Source of the DNA: Letharia columbiana
Lineage: Eukaryota; Ascomycota; Lecanoromycetes; Lecanorales; Parmeliaceae
Assembly: GCF_014066305.1 (NCBI RefSeq)
Contig: NW_023501070.1
Location: forward strand, 1-64,000
Direction of reading: 5' to 3'
Length of the DNA: 64,000 nt
Positions 24,479 to 36,397 of the stretch are shown piece by piece (position 1 is the first letter of the stretch; each line of letters begins with the position of its first letter). Under the pieces are notes generated by a model. That model was not told the origin of the DNA, ran no database searches, and saw only the letters and a list, made by a program, of their open reading frames with translations. Position numbers and translations under genes: made by a program.

Positions 24479-25823
24479 CTCGAAGTGGTCAAAACAAGTG
24501 ACGGATTTAAGCGAGGCGCTATTTTGCGGCTATTTATTCCACTCTCCTTCTTCAATACCACTCCACAAATTACATAGCTATCGCCTCCTAAAGTAGTCAA
24601 AATTGAAGCTATACATAATGGCTGTCTTACCCTAAAAAATTGCGCCCGTAGGATTACCACTTCGTTGAAAAACCCCTGTTCTTAATGACATCTCGACATC
24701 TTTCTGGCATACTATGTACCCACTTGACAAAGGCCCCTCTTTCTACCAATTAATTCCACTCAAAGACCGCTACTGGCTATATATCTTTTGAGGTAGTAAT
24801 TATTCTTTTATACGCTTAGATTTTCTATTTACAACACTTCCACATATACTCATCGGGATTTAAATTAGGGCTTAATGGAGGCCACACTAGCGTCTCAATA
24901 CCATATTGCCTTAATTACAATAACGTCTCTTTAGAACCATGGATTCCTGCGCCGTCTTGCATGAATATCGGCCGATATCTCATCTTCTTAAGTTCGCGAT
25001 ACCAGGGTAGTACGTGAGGCTTTAGGATCTAATTGATGTAATCCGTGCTGGTAATAGACTTCTTCAGACTACCCTTACTAAGACCGCGTTTTGTAGGCTT
25101 AATACTCCCTGAAAGCTCGCATAATTCGCTTACCTAATCACCACAGAATCCGCCCCAAACCATAAGAGATTGGTGTTCTGAATGCTTGAAGTTCTAACAG
25201 CAATCTAAACAGTGACGTTTATCGGACCGTCGAGTTATAAATATACGATTACGCCTTCCGGTCTCAAACGAGCTCTCATCCGTAAATATCATACGTATTC
25301 AGTCTTCTATCGTTCAGTGTAGATGTTCCCTTGCCCACTTAAGTCTTTTCCGTCTATTGATCCATGATACGAGAGGTTTAGGGCATGCGATGCAGCGTCG
25401 AAAGCCGACTTTGCGGAGTGCGCGCCGAATAGTAGATTGAGAAGTAACGATCTCTAGATCTGCAGCCAATTGTAGATAGAATTCACGCCTACTATCTGGA
25501 GAACTCGTGACTGCACGTACAAGCTGTCGCAGGTCTCGAGCGTTGATTTTTTGAGGCGCCCCTGAGGTAGGGTTTCGACTGGAACGCGTGTCTCCGGATC
25601 TTAGGGTTCTTCTAATAGTCGGTGTGGGAATGTTGGTGTCTCGTTTGATCTGTGGAATAGTCTAACCCTTTATATCATGGTAATCAATGATATATTTGCG
25701 TTGTGGGGTCGTAAGATGCTTATTTGGTATGTAAGGCTCCATTTTGTGGTAGGTTGTAAAAATGATGGTGGGGGAAATCGCGAAAAAACGCGTAAATCCG
25801 TCATTTGTTTTGACGCGTACTAG
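24479..25823 (-). mobile_element. Tc1/mariner-type DNA transposon, 1,345 bp, inactive
   Basis: The ends are inverted repeats. The left begins CTCGAAGTGGTCAAAACAAG. The right, reverse-complemented, begins CTAGTACGCGTCAAAACAAA and continues TGACGGATTTA in both. The element is flanked by TA at 24,477-24,478 and 25,824-25,825, the family's TA target duplication. A degraded transposase frame fills the interior on the minus strand. It sits inside the amine oxidase relic. Base composition is lower in GC than the surrounding gene sequence but far less degraded than the RIP blocks. Confidence 0.9.
24654..25742 (-). pseudogene. Tc1-family transposase relic
   Basis: From ATG at 25,742 the frame is nearly continuous for about 362 codons to TAA at 24,656-24,654 and ends SMPERCRDVIKNRGFSTKW, a typical Tc1 C-terminus. 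An N-terminal helix-turn-helix half (TIPQIKRDTNIPTPTIRR) and a second DNA-binding half (STIRRALRKVGFR) precede the catalytic core. The core shows IFTDESSFE (first Asp), QDGAGIHGS (second Asp) and SPNLNPDEYMW (third acidic position). At least five in-frame stops interrupt it. Several are explained by TGG to TGA/TAG or CAA to TAA, that is C-to-T on one or other strand, as RIP produces. Confidence 0.85.
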
Positions 25824-26640
25824 TACGCTCTCCAGAAGCCTTCAACGACTTGGAAGACAGCACATGCGAACAGCTGGTCACGTGTCTGCTCTTTTTCTTC
25901 TTCCCGAAGGCCTGGGAATAGTCTCAGCCGCCTTTTGGAATCTTCCGACTTGCCTCCATCCAAAAGCAGGGAGTTAAACTTCTCGTGGGTTGTTTTCTCG
26001 CCGTAGCCGGAGATATAAATGAACTTGTTCTTCATTTCATAGTCAATGCGGTCATCTTTTAGTCCAAAGTCATCTACATACTGGTGGAGTAAATAGAGGT
26101 TCGCTGGGATACGCATTGCTCCACCATCGCCATGCAAACCGGGTGCAAATGTAAGGACCGCAAAAGTCTTCACACGACCACCCACTCTAGATGACGATTC
26201 TGTCGTCACCGTACAGCCAGCTTTCTTCAACTCGTAGCTGTCGCATAGCCCGGAGACACCAGCCCCAACAATTGTCACATGGATTTTGTCAGTATCCAGA
26301 TGGTTTTAGTAGAAGCTCAGAATCTTACGGTAGAATCATTGGTGACTTTCAGTGAATTTATGAAGCTTGTTATTGGCTTCCTCAACTGTTGAGTTCGGGT
26401 TCAGCTGACATGCAGAGATTCAATACTGGCAGTGTGCTTTCGGATCGAAGGTCCTGGCCTAGGAACCATGCATCGAGAACTACTGAGGACATATTTGGCC
26501 CAAGGGGTTTGGAAGCTACTGTAGTGGCGAGGGGCGAGATAGCCTTCTTATGTATAGTCGGAGCTCGAATAGGAGGATTAGTGTCATAGCAATTTGTGAG
26601 GACTGAAGACACGGACCACCCTTTATCGCCGCAGTGAGAC

Positions 26641-27853
26641 TGTGGGTTAGGGGGTCCATAACCGAAACAGATAGCCACAATTGCTAAATTGAGTAGCTAC
26701 CAAAGATCATGGAGTGTAGCCAGAAATGTAGCCGCAAACGGAGATTTATGCTGGCTGAAAGTCCCACAAATAGTAGTCCTGCACCAATGACTCTTCATTC
26801 GGTTTCTTAGGATTCATATTCCAGTCCCCACTCTCCCCTCCTGTATTGTTATGGCTCCACTCCGGGTATAGGCCGTGTATGCATGGGAATCTTCTTTGCG
26901 CTGGGGCACAAGATATTGGCTGTTCTGGCCTGTCAGCCCGGGTGCTGAGGCGGCCTAATCGCATATACACATATACAATTATGGCCTTGCGATGAGCTGG
27001 AGACGACTAATTACCCCTTCACCACAGCAAAGCTTCAACTGATGCTGAAGCGAACGGATGTCGCGCTGGACCAAACCTCGCGAGCGACATGAGCTGGGGT
27101 GGAGCCCATGCCGCTCTCCAAGAGTTACAATCTCGGCGTCATGACCACAAACTGCAATTGTTCCTCAAAGCCGCAGCGTTGCACCCTCATAACCAACAGA
27201 AGTCTTGTTGCGGTTGCGCCATCCATCGCCAGGGATTGAGTGGATTGAATTAGATTTTACAACTGGCAGGAGCTGCAGCTTGTAGGCTTTCCCCTCTCGA
27301 GAGGCTACATCAAGCCAAACGTGTCTGATTCAACCGAAATGCCAAGAATGTGGCTGGATGAAGACCTCGGAGCAGTCAGATGCCGCGTCACTGGAGTTCT
27401 GTGGCTGGCGGAGTTTCAGGAAAAGCAAGAAACAGTAACGACAGCGGCGACCAAGGCAGAATATTGAAGTGCAAGTCTTGTTTGATGCTCACATCTCTTA
27501 GGTATACATCCTGACGTTACTAAGGGTAAGATGGTTGCGAGCAAACTATGTTGCCTTGCTAGATATGGCTTGCGGTGATATGATGATGGATAGTGCATAC
27601 AAGTAGCTCGAGGAGTAAGACCAGTACCGTAGTTTAGGGTTAGGGCTGACTTGAGATTGATGGAAGAGTACTGAGAACATTAAAGAGCCACTCTGTCTAC
27701 TACCTAGTACCTACATCTCAGGTCGACAATCTCACTTCTGATACTTAGAGGCTTGAAGCTGATCCTTCACTCCAGCAACGTATCCTCCCATTTGCCTTTT
27801 CCAGGCATCGCCATCATCGCTATCCACCAGGCGGAACCAGCAGCCACATCGCA
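26641..27853. other. Intergenic region
   Basis: No gene is supported. A minus-strand frame at 26,970-26,746 (about 74 codons, ending ESLVQDYYLWDFQPA) reads like the last exon of something, but no upstream exon or family could be found. Confidence 0.45.
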
Positions 27854-29108
27854 ATGGGCAAGCCAATGCCTCCGAAGCCTTTGCCAGGCGTGTACAGAGA
27901 TGATCCAAACCGCGATGACGCTGCTTCAACCTCTTCGGCTGTTCTCATGGATGACATGGACTACCCTGACTCCGACCTGCCTGCATACGAAGATGTCCCA
28001 GCAACACCAAGACCTACACTAGCTCGCAACCAGGAGGCACAATCGTACGCTGACTTCCTAAGAGAGCGCTGATGTTATTCTGCGCGTCTGCTGAACCTCT
28101 TCTTCAAGATATCTTATCCACCCAACACTGCCAGCCTCGCACATCTCCCGGGATGAAACGACAACGACGACCCACTGGCCGCTCTACAGCCAGGACGCCA
28201 CGTTCCTCACAGAAATGCTGAAAGACGAAGCGAAATACCCTCCTACATTCACTGCTCGGATGGTGGGCACACACTCCGAAACGACAAGGAAGAAGGACAG
28301 CAAAGAGAAGGTCACAGTCACGGATTTCGACGTGCGCCTCGACATGACACACCTCCTCATCCCAGGTCCGAATACCCCAGCTAGCCTAGTACGGCAAGAC
28401 TTGGACGTCCCCTTACCTCAATCCAAGGCCCATCGCGGCAACCGGACCCAAAGCGACTGCCCTCAGGAGTCGGCCCCGGACGCAAACACCTACATCCAAT
28501 CCTACATCTCCTCTCCCTTCTCCGTGCGCTCCTTCACTCTCGACCGGCGCATCGTGTACCATGATTCTACCGCCCTCGAAGCCTTCATCACTTCCCTGGT
28601 CGGCTCGACCAACTACCGCGGCCACCTGAAAGTCACGTTTCCTATTACGCACAACCGCGTCACGGTCTACAGTCCCTGCTGGCAGAACGACTACCGCGAG
28701 AAGTTATGGCTACGGTGGATGTTCTACCTCACATTCCTCTGGATCATCAGTTGGCCGTACCTATGGTTCATGACACGCCGCTGGGAGGTAGTCACGGCCG
28801 TATTCCCGTACAGCTGTGCGCCGGAATGTGGAAACAGGCAATTTGTCACGAAGAGCGAGGAGGCCTTCTACAAGCAGTGGAAGAGTAGCATAAGACGCGC
28901 GGTGGTGGGCAAGAAGCAGGGGTGGATTGATGAGGAATACAAGCTTGCAACCGAGGAAGCAATATCGCAAGCTGGGCCGGATGGACTGAGTAGGATACCC
29001 AGTACGGGCAATGCGACAGCGGATGGGGCGTTGGGATTCTTGCGGCAGGCTGTCAATGCGGGGCGGGATGTTGCTATGGCTGGGGGTTGGGGTGCGGACA
29101 GCTGGTAG
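27854..29108 (+). CDS. Uncharacterised fungal single-pass membrane protein
   Basis: Two exons, 27,854-28,044 and 28,109-29,108, join to 396 residues. The 64-bp intron (GTACGC donor, CTGAAC branch, CAAG acceptor) replaces an in-frame stop and closes the phase. The N-terminus is Pro/Asp-rich (MGKPMPPKPLPGVYRDDP) and cytosolic in character. A central region has many Thr/Lys and VTVTDFDVRLDMTHLL. One strongly hydrophobic segment, WMFYLTFLWIISWPYLWFM (about 264-282), is followed by RRWEVVTAVFPYS and a C-terminal region of mixed charge. I recall similar fungal proteins without assigned function. A dual-strand overlap makes several spurious frames here; this strand has the conserved-looking protein. 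Confidence 0.82.
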
Positions 29109-29972
29109 TTTCGGGCGTACGAGTGGAGCACAGGGGTCGAGACAAGGTTATTTTAACATTGGCATGGTGTGCGAATGAAGGGTACTCTTGCAGATTGATC
29201 AAATGGTCTCTTTTGACCCTTGCGCATTGCTTTGCTAAGGCGGTAGCCTCCACTAATCTCGCATCTCAGGTCCCATATTGAAAAAAGAAACTCTGGGAAC
29301 GTGAGCGCCAAAAACCAAACTGCATGGACACAAACCAAGCAGCGCAGGAAAAGCCCGCGCTGCATGAACCAGCAATTGCGTTCGTCTTCATTAGCTTTCT
29401 CCCAAGCCTCAAACCTCAACTGCGCACACAAAACCCAACAAGCGCAGACAAACACCTCCGCATTCCAAGTCAGCAAAATCCCGCCTGACCTTGCCAATCC
29501 CATAGCTGCCCACGTCCACAGCACATGCCTTTGCCACCCACACCGCGATACGAAACGACACAGCGTGTTCCCAGGCACGTCGCACCACCACTCACTCATC
29601 CAAGCAACTCGCGTACGCCAGCAGCCTCGCCTTCCCCAGGAAATCATGCTCGGGTGTGTCACGGAAGCGGCGGCGAAGAAGCGCTAGCGTGGAACGATGG
29701 ACTGTTCTAATCTTTTTCGGCGACCCCTGGTCAAGGAGACTAGTTTGAGAAGAGGACCGCTCAAACAGTGGTGGTGGTGATGGTGAATGAGGGGCCCATA
29801 GAGCTAGGTACGCCCGAAAGCATTGTGGCGGGAGTGGCAGTGAAGGGGCAGACGTTTGTCCAAACGTCGAATAAAGGTCATTGTATGGTTCATCAGCTTG
29901 ATCCAAATCTTCGGGCGTATAACAAGGCCGCTAGTCTAGGTACAGCCAGAACATCCAACATCCTACCTACCA
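29109..29972. other. Intergenic region with a possible minus-strand exon at 29,903-29,592
   Basis: The minus-strand frame 29,903-29,592 is well composed (start DQADEPYNDLYSTFGQTS, end RLLAYASCLDE) and ends at an excellent donor, GA|GTGAGTGG. An acceptor may also precede it near 29,930. No partner exon could be joined and no family is recognised. It lies 70 bp downstream of the GT31 gene on the same strand. Overlapping frames at 29,153-29,662 (minus) and 29,301-29,687 (plus) are probably chance. Confidence 0.35.
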
Positions 29973-30977
29973 TCATTCGACGGCGCCAGAAGGATGTCCC
30001 ACAAATCCGTCCTTCCCAAACAATTCCGCCACACGCAGGTAGGTCTCATCGTCCTTCATCTTATGCGGATTAATAGCCGCGGCGTCCATGGGTCCCAAAT
30101 CTTCCCGCTCCTGACTCAGTCTCGTCAGATTATCCGTCACATCAAACGCGCGGGTATCATCGAGATCCACAAATTCGAACTTGGCGTCCGCATCATACAG
30201 CAGGCGGCCAACGAGGACATCCTCGGGGACGTTGGTGATGAGCTTCCGGGCCTGCGTTTCGACGAGAATCCGGACCAAGTCCCACGACAGGGTGTAGAAT
30301 TGCCCGCCGGGGGTGCTGAAGTTGCGGTCACTGTGCTCGAGGCGGAGGCGGCGGGCGATGAGGGTTCCGTTCTGATCAGCAGCGGCGGCGTGGCGATCGA
30401 TGCGCGGTCGCAGGAACTCGTGGTAGAAACGCTCGGCGTCAACGAAGCTGTCATCGTCGATCTTGGAGACGAACTTCCATGATGGCTTTCCAGACCCAAG
30501 CAAGTGCTTCAAAAACTCCACTGGCTTGATGAACATAGCAACCTTGGTGCTCTCCTCCAGGTGGTCCAACATTATCAAATCGCCGTAGGTGTCGTTCTCC
30601 TGCTTGATGAGCGATTGCCATAGCGGCGGCGGCTTGGCTATGAAGAAGCAAGTCTCGAAGGCAGGGTTGGGATAGAGAGTTTGCCAAGTGGCGCGGATGA
30701 CATTCCGCCGCTGTTGTGAAAAGTAAGCAGACATGGTTGCCAAGAGCCATGTCGGTTGTTGCTGCTCTTCATGGTGGGAGAGAGGTCCTTGTTGCTGGGG
30801 CCGTTGAGGGCGATGACGGAGGGCTTGGTGGGGTGATTGGTTGTGAGTTCGGCTGAAAGGCGACGGGATTGAGAGAGTGTTCAGGCTAGGGCGCGGAGTA
30901 AGTGCTAGGGCAGTGAAGAAGACCAGTACAACGGCCGAGAGAGAGATGTAGATGCTTCGCTGAGAGAAGTAAGGCAT
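29973..30977 (-). CDS. GT31-family (beta-1,3-galactosyltransferase-like) glycosyltransferase
   Basis: Intronless, 334 residues from the ATG at 30,977. The open frame continues 78 codons upstream, but this Met places a single membrane anchor at residues 8-26 (IYISLSAVVLVFFTALAL), giving the type II Golgi topology expected. A Pro/Gln-rich stem follows. Catalytic-domain landmarks: RRNVIRATWQTLYP, FFIAKPP, YGDLIMLDHLEESTKV, the DxD-type metal site KIDDDSF (Asp 174-176), GGQFYTLSW and NVPEDVLVG (EDV at 252-254). Members add beta-1,3-linked sugars using UDP-sugars and Mn. The acceptor in this fungus is unknown. The upstream in-frame extension is Gly/Pro/His-rich and probably untranslated. Confidence 0.88.
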   Translation of the reverse strand: MPYFSQRSIYISLSAVVLVFFTALALTPRPSLNTLSIPSPFSRTHNQSPHQALRHRPQRPQQQGPLSHHEEQQQPTWLLATMSAYFSQQRRNVIRATWQTLYPNPAFETCFFIAKPPPLWQSLIKQENDTYGDLIMLDHLEESTKVAMFIKPVEFLKHLLGSGKPSWKFVSKIDDDSFVDAERFYHEFLRPRIDRHAAAADQNGTLIARRLRLEHSDRNFSTPGGQFYTLSWDLVRILVETQARKLITNVPEDVLVGRLLYDADAKFEFVDLDDTRAFDVTDNLTRLSQEREDLGPMDAAAINPHKMKDDETYLRVAELFGKDGFVGHPSGAVE

Positions 30978-33900
30978 AGAGGCACGGCTCTTCGAGGTTG
31001 AAGCTCGGAGATGAGTACCCAGGCGGGGGTTTGTGGTACAGTGGTATTTAGAGGCGGGAGGAGGAGGAGGAGGACCGTTTCCGTGGGAGTGAACCTGGAT
31101 CACTCGTAGGAAAGTTGATTTTGTTCCAATGTTGGTACCAAGCACGGAAATATTCGCGCCATGCGAGGCCACGAGGACGGAGATTGCATTGACCTGATAT
31201 TCGTCGTACATGCATTAAGTGGAAGCCTGGTAGCCACTCAGCGTGGCCCCGAGGTGCATTATCTTTAAAACGTCCTTTCCGATGCAGTTTCAAATGAGAT
31301 GAGGCATCGAGAGTATAGCAACTGGATATGGGATGGGTTGGAGTTGGAGTCGCACCATTTTTCAGATGCTGTGCATCTGTCAATTGGGGTGAGGTAAGCA
31401 CTAAGAAGTAAAGTAGCGAGTACTGGAAATAGCCACTCATATTTATTATTTGTTTTGAAAGGATTCATGCATGCGCATACTGACAAGGCTTACTCGCATC
31501 GAGTAATGCCTGGTTTTTCGTCCAAAGTTGGTCACTCGTCTCGAACTCTTGGCTAATATGCCTCATATGTGATCAACCGCCTTCCGCGCATAAACTTCCA
31601 CCAACGGTTCGGCGTTCTCGCCCTGCATGTTCCGTTGGTCGTTGGATACGGAGACGTGCACTCTTGACTGGTTCTTGTCCCACCACCTTTCCTGTGAGCC
31701 CTGTTCCCCCCGTTACCAGGCCCTTAAAACTTGACACGGAGATACCTTTTCTCCCGATGAATGGCACCCCGGAACAGGGCTCAAGGGACAGCTGGAAGCA
31801 TCATGGCCAGCGAGAGGATATAATAATCTCCGTATTTGCTTTGTACATCCCTCACTTGTAGCAGGAGGTGTGGTTTTTCGGTGAGCAAGATAAATGTGAT
31901 AGAACGTGATTGGATACGCTAGCTAAGCCGTTTCTTGTTGCACCCAATTAACTCTGATTTTAAGAAGCTGTCAAAGTTGCAGTAGTAAGGTATGTATGCT
32001 GTTGAGATGCAACCATTAAATCATTACACACTACTAGTATTATTGCGCCGACAATGCTGTGTGGTTGATATGTTTAGCGATCCCGGAGCTCTGTGTTTCA
32101 GTGTGTGTGTGTGTTTGTGCGGTACAATAAAAAAAAAGGAAGGAAAGAAGAAGAAAGACAGAAAGAATTGCCTTATTAGTACTCGGCTATCTCCGAGCAT
32201 TTCTTGAATCTGCGACAAGTCCTCGCTATATTGATCTTCGTCAGAAAATCCATCTCAATGTTTCCCTACGAACACACACCTGACTGCACCACGACCATGA
32301 CCATGACCACGACCCTGCGCGGCTCTAGCATGTCGTTTCTGCTCATTTGATCACCTCAAAAGCCTGATTACGGCGCGCCTTCGCCACTTCTCCATGTCGT
32401 GTCGACGCCTCCTCAACCTGCCAACATCCATATCCGACCTGCTTCATCAAGGTTTCCACCATATCGACCCGCTTTAAAAATCGGCAATGGAGCAGACATC
32501 CGAGTATCCTCTTTCTACAGGCAAATCCTGGGTAACGCAGCTGACATTGACATATTGAAGATGTCATCCGCGCCACTTTCCTTCCTCACCCCTCATACAT
32601 CCACCCCGATTAAGCTGGGACCACCTTCCCACTCCCTAGCATAGGGTCCTTGCGGTAAAGGCTGACTTCCACCAAGGGAAAGAACTTCAACGGTATACGC
32701 CTCAGCAATTTCACAGCTGTGCTCATACAATAACGGACGGGTTACAAGAGCATTACAACCAGATGAGCTCTCGATCAATGGAAGCACTGCCTATGGAACC
32801 AAACACAATTCAAGTAACAGAATCATACCCCAAGGATGCAGGCCTTGCCGGCGTTTAGTCCTGTGCCCATGCAGAAACAAGGGTGGGGAGTCGTAATAAG
32901 CTACAGTGATGGATGAAGTGGAGGCGCAAAATGCGTAGTGGAAGTTGCTGCGAGGAGACCATTGAGATCCGTTGCTACAGCACAGCATGACTGGTACCAA
33001 AGAGCGAGAGCTCCAATAGGATAGGCGGGATACCAGAATCTACAAGACTCCGGGTTGATTGGGATGAATTGATAGGGTCTACCAGAGGGCTCCTGTGTGT
33101 CTCGTGCTCACAAAGGCGCAAGGCGTCATCTACCGCTTTAAAGATCAGATGGCTCGCGGCACTCAGTAGGCTTTCTCTGCCTTCGCAGTCTCCGGCCCTC
33201 TTTTGTCGGCTGTCTGAACTTGCGGTTCCCACGTGAAGATTTGGCGGGTCACCAAACATGGCGTCCGTTGATCTTTTGGTCTTCACAGCTCTCTTTCTCT
33301 CCCAGCGAACTAGCGGTTCAGTATCACTTTCTCTGTCATCCTGCAGTCTGCGCTTTCAACAAGAGCCATCGTTAAACAACATGGTCTAACAAGCAGTGGC
33401 GATGTACTTTTCTGGAGCGTGCCTGCTACCCAACTCTTGAGGCGTGCTGACCCAGATCCGACCCTACGAGAAGAGCACTAAAGATTAACAGTAGGGCGGA
33501 AACCTGTTGTTTTTTCCCCCCTAAAGCATAACGCAGCACTGTGAGCATTAAATAAGGCTTTCTCTCTAGGCGTTCACCCCGCCAATCGCGGTTCGCTTAG
33601 GTAGCTTCCGAGGATGCTGTGCCTAAGGTAGCGGCAATTCGGGGTTGGCCGCCCCCGGAAGCTAGGAGTGGCTAGGGGCGCTCGGATTTGCTGTGCTCGC
33701 GTGCAAGCTCTTGGGCGCCCCCAGCTATTTTTGTCCGATATTGTGAAGTGCCAGCTCACCTGCGGAAATTGCGGCTGAGCCAGTATCCCAAAGTTGGCAA
33801 GATTACATTATTCGGTGCTTGGATGATGTGGACAAATTTTACTGGTTTGATCCATCAGGAGGCGGAGTCTCACGTGGAAGGTGGGATCATGCATATCAGC

Positions 33901-34096
33901 CACGCATGATTCCTGCAGCGAAGATCCTCCGGCGTGTTTCAGCTCCCTCTCATGACTAGAACATTTTCTTTCCTCTAGCTCTTGGCCCCTGTTCCTACAA
34001 ATACTGATTACTCCATTCTCTTCGTCGTTTCAACAACCGTCTGTCTCTTGTCTGTCTCCCGGGTAAGAAGTTTCTTTTCACTTCTTGTCTGTTCCG
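30978..34096. other. Three-kilobase intergenic region
   Basis: No gene is supported. Short frames at 32,343-32,576 (minus, ending VEEASTRHGEVAKARRNQAFE) and 32,975-33,286 (minus) read tolerably but match no family and lack splice partners. A (GT)n microsatellite lies at 32,101-32,117 and a purine-rich run at 32,128-32,165. Hexamer-like repeats (ccatga/ccacga) lie at 32,287-32,316. The last 120 bases before 34,097 are CT-rich, usual for a fungal promoter/5' UTR. Confidence 0.5.
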
Positions 34097-36397
34097 ATGG
34101 CTTCACGAGGGTCTAGCGTGTCTAGTATATCCAGCGTGTCTAGCATATCCAGCGTATTCCCTATTGAAAGACGGACTGCGGATTCTGAAGGCTTATTACA
34201 TACTTGCGCGAACACTGTCTCTACAAGCGAGCCTGAACAGCCGGGGGTCGACCCGAGAGCAGCGACCGATCGAGGCAACACAACGGTGTCCACAGAGCCA
34301 CTGCTCCAGCAGAAGGATTCTTGTCAACATGATAATACAACCGCAGATTCAGAGACGAAAGACCCCGTCGAAACCCATGGGATGCACTACGGCAGAAGAT
34401 CTTGGTACCATGATTGGTGGTTCTGGGAAATTGCTGGTGCCCTCCTGAGTCTAGGATCCACCGTCGCGATTGTTGCTATGCTTGCCGTTTATAACCATCA
34501 GCCAGTGCCAGTCTTACGTTACGGCATTACCTTGAATGCTATGCTGTCTGTGTTGTCAACAATAGCCAAGGTAAGTCCTAAAACAGACGCCATGTAAAGT
34601 CTTAGAGAAAAACGAAAAATTGAAAATACTCACAATAATCTTGAATAGACGTCGATGCTGCTAGCAGCAACTGAATCCATCGGTCAAGCGAAGTGGCTTC
34701 TATTCCGAAAGGAACGTCAGAACCTGATAGATTTTAACACCATTGACGAAGCGAGCCGAGGGCCTTGGGGAGCTTTCCAGCTCCTCTATCGTTTTTGGGA
34801 TGGGAGGACGGTATTGGCGTCGGCAGGAGCCTTCATCGTCCTTGCCTCCTTGGCTGTAGACCCCTTCGCTCAGCAAATCCTAAGCTACCCTTCAGTCTCC
34901 AATGTTACAAACGGCTACAGGCACCCGATTTTTCCGCAGGTTTCATCTTGGAACTTATCGGGAGATGTGTCTAACGAGTCTGGGAATAGGGATTCAAGTA
35001 CGTTCCCTTCCAATTAATTATCGATGGATCAGGGCGACTGATCGAAACAAGCATCCGCTTTGCCGCTAGCCCTAAAAGCGGCGATTTACAACAGCCTTCT
35101 CGGGTTGGGGACTGCAAACTCGACTCTTAACATCAACTGCCCGACTGGGAACTGCACGTTTGACCGATCCGATACCCTTGGTTTTTGCAGTACTTGTAGC
35201 GATGTTACAGCGGAGGTCGTCAAGGAATGTAACCTCACACCCACCACCGACACCACTAGCGAAATCAACTGCACCTACTATCTTCCTGGCGAGGTGAATG
35301 TTACGGCTCAGGACAAACAAATACCTGATGATTACGGATCTGCAGTTGCAGAATCTTCCCTGTTCAGGATGACTACTAACATGAGCGTCGTAGCATTGCC
35401 CCGGTATGAAACTCTTTACAGCAACGATCCTAGCGTAGTTAGGAGTCTTGATGACCCAGACTATTTAATTCCCGCGCCCGCAAAAACGATGTTCCAAGGC
35501 GTCGCTGATCCAATACTAGCATTTGGTCGCATCGTTTTCAACGGCAGCCACAATCCGATAAGCGCTATAGGTGGCAATTTCATGCCTCCTGCAACAGAGT
35601 GTGCGCTGTATTGGTGCGTTCAGACTTTGGACACTTCCATTCAAAACGGTGTTCTCAACCAGACTGTTGTTTCGAGCTGGACAGATAGCTCCGCTTTGGA
35701 TACGTCTCATGTTTCTCTCCGATCCAACTTTACCTCGACTGCAGGAGGAAAAGGCTCGGCCAATGGCTACTACGTCAGTCCCATGGGCAATTTACCACTC
35801 GTGAGATTTCTCGAAGACGCATTCACCGCCACTGTGAAAGGTATCAACCTGCCCGGCATGGGGTATACCGAACAGGAGCTCCTCGACCTCACCATCTACT
35901 CCTCGGATATTGCGCAAGCACTATGGCACGCCGACGACCTAGACATCCTCATGAGTAACCTAGCCAATCGCATGACCGACGCTCTTCGAAATATTCTCCC
36001 AGACCCTGCCTGTGAAAACCGCGGCAAAGTCTACACCACTCGGACATACGTTCTGGTGACCTGGCCTTGGCTGATATTGCCCGTCGGACTTGTACTCGCT
36101 TCATGTATGGTGCTTCTTGCCGCTATCATCTCTAGCAGCAGACATCAGACTATCGTGTGGAAGTCGAGCAGCCTTGCGGTTCTATTCCATGGCCTTACGA
36201 GCGGTGATGGAGGATGCGGACACTCAATGTACAGAAAACAGATGGAGATGACGGCGGAAGAGATGAAGGTCCAGCTGGCTGGAAATACCAATGGTGACCT
36301 GCGTCTTGTGGAGTTGAAGCGGCAGTCTACTAAGGCTTTGAGCTCACATAAGGATTGGTGGAGAAAGTGGTTGGATACTGGGAAGCAAAGGTCTTGA
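34097..36397 (+). CDS. DUF3176-family fungal membrane protein
   Basis: Three exons, 34,097-34,570, 34,649-34,997 and 35,052-36,397, join to 722 residues. The N-terminus is Ser-rich with a short SSVSSI repeat (encoded by an imperfect 18-bp repeat). It is followed by WWFWEIAGALLSLGSTVAIV (first helix, about 107-131), a second helix at LNAMLSVLSTIAK, then GQAKWLLF, DEASRGPWGAFQLL and DPFAQQILSYPS, which are the DUF3176 signature. A long region with many Asn-x-Ser/Thr sites and Cys pairs (NCPTGNCTF, CSTC) is probably extracytoplasmic. It ends in a C-terminal helix WPWLILPVGLVLASCMVLLA and a cytosolic tail. Function is unknown; the family is frequent in filamentous fungi. ATG 34,097 is the first in frame. 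Confidence 0.9.

Larger units (their letters stand above)
23456..26640 (-). pseudogene. L-amino-acid oxidase-like flavin amine oxidase, split by a Tc1/mariner insertion
   Basis: Reading down the minus strand, an N-terminal segment VEEANNKLHKFTES (near 26,370) is followed by the FAD-binding motif VTIVGAGVSGL (about 26,277), SRVGGRVKTF and HGDGGAMRIP, up to FWRAY at 25,826. There the reading stops at the transposon right end. Beyond the insertion, pieces of the same family continue: RKICVKND with YETIS (24,180-24,100), GGLVSDLPTRYTIF (about 23,910), DAANLGALTPQRQ (about 23,815), AGGSAFCYVG (about 23,680), and the C-terminal flavin-contact region FFTGEQLSFTHRLFHGAFE (about 23,555). The stop is at 23,458-23,456. 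Several frame changes and stops separate these pieces; a few may be introns, not all. The family oxidises amino acids to keto acids, ammonia and hydrogen peroxide. The 5' boundary is uncertain. Confidence 0.82.

Noticed and set aside
29153..29687. Opposed frames of 169 and 128 codons
   Set aside because: Each is the other's shadow, Trp/Cys- or Gln/His-rich, and neither resembles a protein.
32101..32165. GT run followed by purine run as a regulatory element
   Set aside because: Simple-sequence DNA with no gene nearby to support a role.
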